From assembly GCF_000349325.1 (NCBI RefSeq), contig NC_020504.1:4250053-4314052 (forward strand): a stretch of 64,000 bases of DNA, read 5' to 3'. A program made the translations under genes and the position numbers. The stretch comes from Streptomyces davaonensis JCM 4913. GTDB taxonomy: Bacteria; Actinomycetota; Actinomycetes; Streptomycetales; Streptomycetaceae. This document shows, in pieces, positions 62,335 through 64,000 of this stretch; within the stretch, counting starts at the first letter, position 1, and every line of letters begins with the position of its first letter. The notes beneath the pieces are model-generated. The model did not search any database, had not been told where the DNA came from, and saw nothing but the letters and a program-made list of their open reading frames with translations.

Positions 62335-62793
62335 TCAGCCCACCTCGTTCTCCGCCACCGCCTGCCCACGCACGATCACGTCACCGCCGTAGAACATCCC
62401 CGTGAAGACCGGGGAGTAGGTCAGCTGGACCTCGACCTGCACCTGGTCCACGGCCGCCACCACGCAGTGCGTCGCCGCGATGTCCGGCCCGGACATGTCC
62501 ATCTCGCGCGCGAACGCCTTCACCCGCGCGTCGCAGTTCTCGAAGTTGATCGGCGCGGGGCCGCCCTCGTTGTCGTAGAGGGCCTCGCGGTCGATGTCCT
62601 GGGCGGCGTAACGGGCCGCCTGCTCCGCGATGTCGGCCGCCCGCTCCCGCTTGGAGATGGACAGGCCGCCGTCGATCACGAAGGCGGAGAGGGACAGGAA
62701 GACGAGCGCGAAAATGATCACCGCGCCTGCGCCCGAACCTCGGTCGTCCATGCGGTCGCGCAGGCCCGCAAGCCACAGCCGCACGCTCTTCAC
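62335..62793 (-). CDS. TadG/TadF-like pilus-assembly protein
   Basis: A 152-residue protein with one N-terminal membrane helix: DRGSGAGAVIIFALVFLSLSAFVIDGGL. It has the Tad-secretion N-terminus but lacks the Glu at +5 seen in the two neighbours. ISKRERAADIAEQAARYAAQDID follows; the mature part has two Cys (ENCDARV and THCVVAA). GTG 62793 overlaps the upstream gene's stop by 4 bp. Probably a minor pilin or Tad assembly protein. Confidence 0.85.
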   Translation of the reverse strand: MKSVRLWLAGLRDRMDDRGSGAGAVIIFALVFLSLSAFVIDGGLSISKRERAADIAEQAARYAAQDIDREALYDNEGGPAPINFENCDARVKAFAREMDMSGPDIAATHCVVAAVDQVQVEVQLTYSPVFTGMFYGGDVIVRGQAVAENEVG

Positions 62794-63215
62794 GCCGACC
62801 TCCGGAACGGGTCCAGCGGGGAGCTGAAGGTCGCGTCCATGGTCGGGTCGATGTCCAGGCCCAGCATGGCCAGACCGCGGACCCGGCAGCTGACCTGCAC
62901 CGAGAACAGCGGGTCCACCTCGGGGTCGAAGCCCGTGCTCGTCTGCGTCACCGTCACCGGGCCCGAGCACACGTCCGCCAGGTTCGCGGCCGCTGCCTTG
63001 CGGGCCTCGGCCATCGCCGTGCCGTGGTCCTTCTGGATGGAGCCCGCGCGGGCCGCGTCACGTGCCGCGCCGTCCAAAGCGCCCCGGCCGTCGACCAGTT
63101 GGCCGAAGGCGACCAGGACCAGGATGAACAGCATCATCACCGGGGCGAGGATCACGACCTCGACCGTGGACAGGCCCCGGTCGTCACTCGTTGCCAAGTC
63201 CCGCAGGGACTTCAT
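62790..63215 (-). CDS. TadE-like minor pilin
   Basis: A 141-residue protein. DDRGLSTVEVVILAPVMMLFILVLVAFGQ is the class III prepilin-type region: cleavage would follow Gly14 and Glu19 is at +5. The exported part has two Cys (DVCSGPV and VSCRVRG), which could form a disulfide. It overlaps the next gene by 4 bp and abuts the previous one (shared base at 63215). Likely cleaved by the prepilin peptidase at 54.3 kb. Confidence 0.88.
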   Translation of the reverse strand: MKSLRDLATSDDRGLSTVEVVILAPVMMLFILVLVAFGQLVDGRGALDGAARDAARAGSIQKDHGTAMAEARKAAAANLADVCSGPVTVTQTSTGFDPEVDPLFSVQVSCRVRGLAMLGLDIDPTMDATFSSPLDPFRRSA

Positions 63216-63652
63216 CAGTTCTCCCCCTCCGGCACGAACCGCTCCACCGGCCCCGCCGACTGCGCGTGCACCGTGAAGTCCAGGCCGGGGAAGACCGACG
63301 GCACCTTCGCCGTGATCTCCACGCCCACCGTGTTCTGCTCCGGCTGGAGCATCGTCACGTTCGGCGAGAGCACCAACGCCGGGCCCAGTTGGTCGATGTA
63401 GCTGTTCACGACCGTACGGGCCTCGCCGCGCCAGCCGCCCGGCTCGGCGTCCGCCGTGGCACGGGCCTTGCGGGCGCCGGCCTGCGCCGCGGCCTGGGCC
63501 ACATGATCGGCGAAGAAGTACAGCGCGAACTGCACCGTCGCGAAGATCATGAAGAACAGCACGGGGGTCAGCAGCACGAACTCGATCGCGGTCATGCCGG
63601 AGTCACCGCGGAACAGGATCTCCTCCCGTCTACGGCGTATCCATCTCCGCAT
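63215..63652 (-). CDS. TadE-like minor pilin
   Basis: A 145-residue protein. RGDSGMTAIEFVLLTPVLFFMIFATVQFALYFFADHVA places Gly19 at the cleavage site and Glu24 at +5. The mature part lacks Cys. ATG 63652 has GGGGGTG upstream; GTG 63664 is an alternative adding four residues. First of three consecutive Tad-type genes behind the pilin gene, in the same orientation. Confidence 0.88.
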   Translation of the reverse strand: MRRWIRRRREEILFRGDSGMTAIEFVLLTPVLFFMIFATVQFALYFFADHVAQAAAQAGARKARATADAEPGGWRGEARTVVNSYIDQLGPALVLSPNVTMLQPEQNTVGVEITAKVPSVFPGLDFTVHAQSAGPVERFVPEGEN

Positions 63653-63668
63653 ACGTCGCTGCACCCCC

Positions 63669-63692
63669 GTACCAGTACCCGTACTCGTACCC
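63669..63692. repeat. Hexamer tandem repeat between pilin and TadE genes
   Basis: Four GTACNN units (GTACCA, GTACCC, GTACTC, GTACCC) lie in the 44-bp gap between the pilin stop and the next start. The run may affect translation of the downstream gene or simply be slippage-prone. Confidence 0.6.
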
Positions 63693-63696
63693 GAAC

Positions 63697-63948
63697 TCAG
63701 CAGGTGCCGCTCTGGTTGGCCCCGTTGATGCAGTTCTCCACCTTCTCGGCACCGCCCTCGAGCGCGCGGTTGATGATCGCGGCGACCACGCCGACGATCG
63801 CCACGACGACCGCGGAGATGATGACCCACTCCACCGCCGAGGCACCGCGGTCCAGTTCGCCGGAGCGGGCGCGCTGCACGCGGCCCTGGAGGAAGGTGAC
63901 GAGGAAGTCCACCGCCGGGATCCCCGTACGGAAGTTCCGTTCGGTCAT
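63697..63948 (-). CDS. Flp-family pilin
   Basis: An 83-residue class III prepilin. RGASAVEWVIISAVVVAIVGVVAAIIN has a Gly35 cleavage site with Glu40 at +5 and the hydrophobic helix of Flp pilins. The C-terminus has two Cys (ENCING, QSGTC) that may form a disulfide. Structural subunit of the Tad/Flp pilus. ATG 63948 follows AAAGGACA. No other structural gene is visible before the right end at 64000. Confidence 0.9.
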   Translation of the reverse strand: MTERNFRTGIPAVDFLVTFLQGRVQRARSGELDRGASAVEWVIISAVVVAIVGVVAAIINRALEGGAEKVENCINGANQSGTC

Positions 63949-64000
63949 GGTCAGTTGTCCTTTCAGAGGGTTGGTCGGCGTCAGACCTGGAACACACGCA

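Overview
The window is high-GC actinobacterial chromosome, almost certainly Streptomyces. The signs are a complete 14-gene nuo operon, futalosine-type menaquinone genes, Tat and cell-wall hydrolase genes, frequent GTG starts with ATGA/GTGA stop-start overlaps, a common Streptomyces intergenic repeat at 52.3 kb, and very high third-position GC. Most of it looks like conserved chromosomal core. Two stretches are accessory: an insertion-sequence pile-up at 43.4-49.2 kb and an immunity-gene array at 58.1-62.2 kb.

Layout. 0-11 kb: two HxlR-type regulators, each divergent from a target (a quinone/NAD(P)H reductase; a DHA2-type MFS exporter), a RarD-like transporter whose 3' end overlaps the exporter antisense, a TPR protein divergent from a DUF6668-like ATPase, a flavin reductase, and a LolA-like protein with an ABC exporter pair. 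11-23 kb: a secreted CHRD/DUF3455 protein, a polyprenyl diphosphate synthase (menaquinone side chain), a CocE/S15 hydrolase, a lytic transglycosylase behind a ydaO-type (c-di-AMP) riboswitch, a Cof-type phosphatase, fumarylacetoacetase, an M56 peptidase and RecQ. 23-39 kb: nuoN to nuoA on the minus strand, one operon with two Rex-like operators upstream. 40-43 kb: NlpC/P60 hydrolase, Tat-exported FAD oxidoreductase, peptide deformylase. 49-54 kb: menaquinone genes menJ, menG and mqnC plus a catalytically empty amidohydrolase-like protein. 54-58 kb: prepilin peptidase coupled to a 986-residue LysM/BTAD membrane protein. 62.3-64 kb: TadE/TadG-like minor pilins and a Flp pilin, which the 54-kb peptidase probably processes.

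Functionally, polyprenyl synthase, MqnC, MenG and MenJ make and modify menaquinone, the acceptor for the NuoA-N proton-pumping NADH dehydrogenase. The Rex sites tie expression of that complex to the NADH/NAD+ ratio.

The 43.4-49.2 kb region holds four transposable elements: an IS110-family gene, an IS982-family element (982 bp), and an IS4-family element (6-bp target duplication TCTAGG) that was itself split by an IS1182-family element (7-bp duplication CCGGTAT). The IS4 transposase is frameshifted near its C-terminus.

The most interesting part is 58.1-62.2 kb. It is a minus-strand array of immunity-type genes: a CdiI-like protein, a coupled partner, several copies of one unrecognised family (one intact, one frameshifted, one scar), a barstar-family gene, and upstream of it a 39-codon stub that may be a toxin C-terminus. 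A 1,317-bp IS110-family element sits inside the barstar gene. Removing it and one copy of a 3-bp repeat restores an exact 180-codon frame. The left end of this element has the layout of a bridge RNA: two successive long-range stems, an internal loop in the second stem that matches the element's own two ends, and one in the first stem that partly matches the barstar target. A -35 at the right end and a -10 at the left end would form a promoter only in the excised circle.
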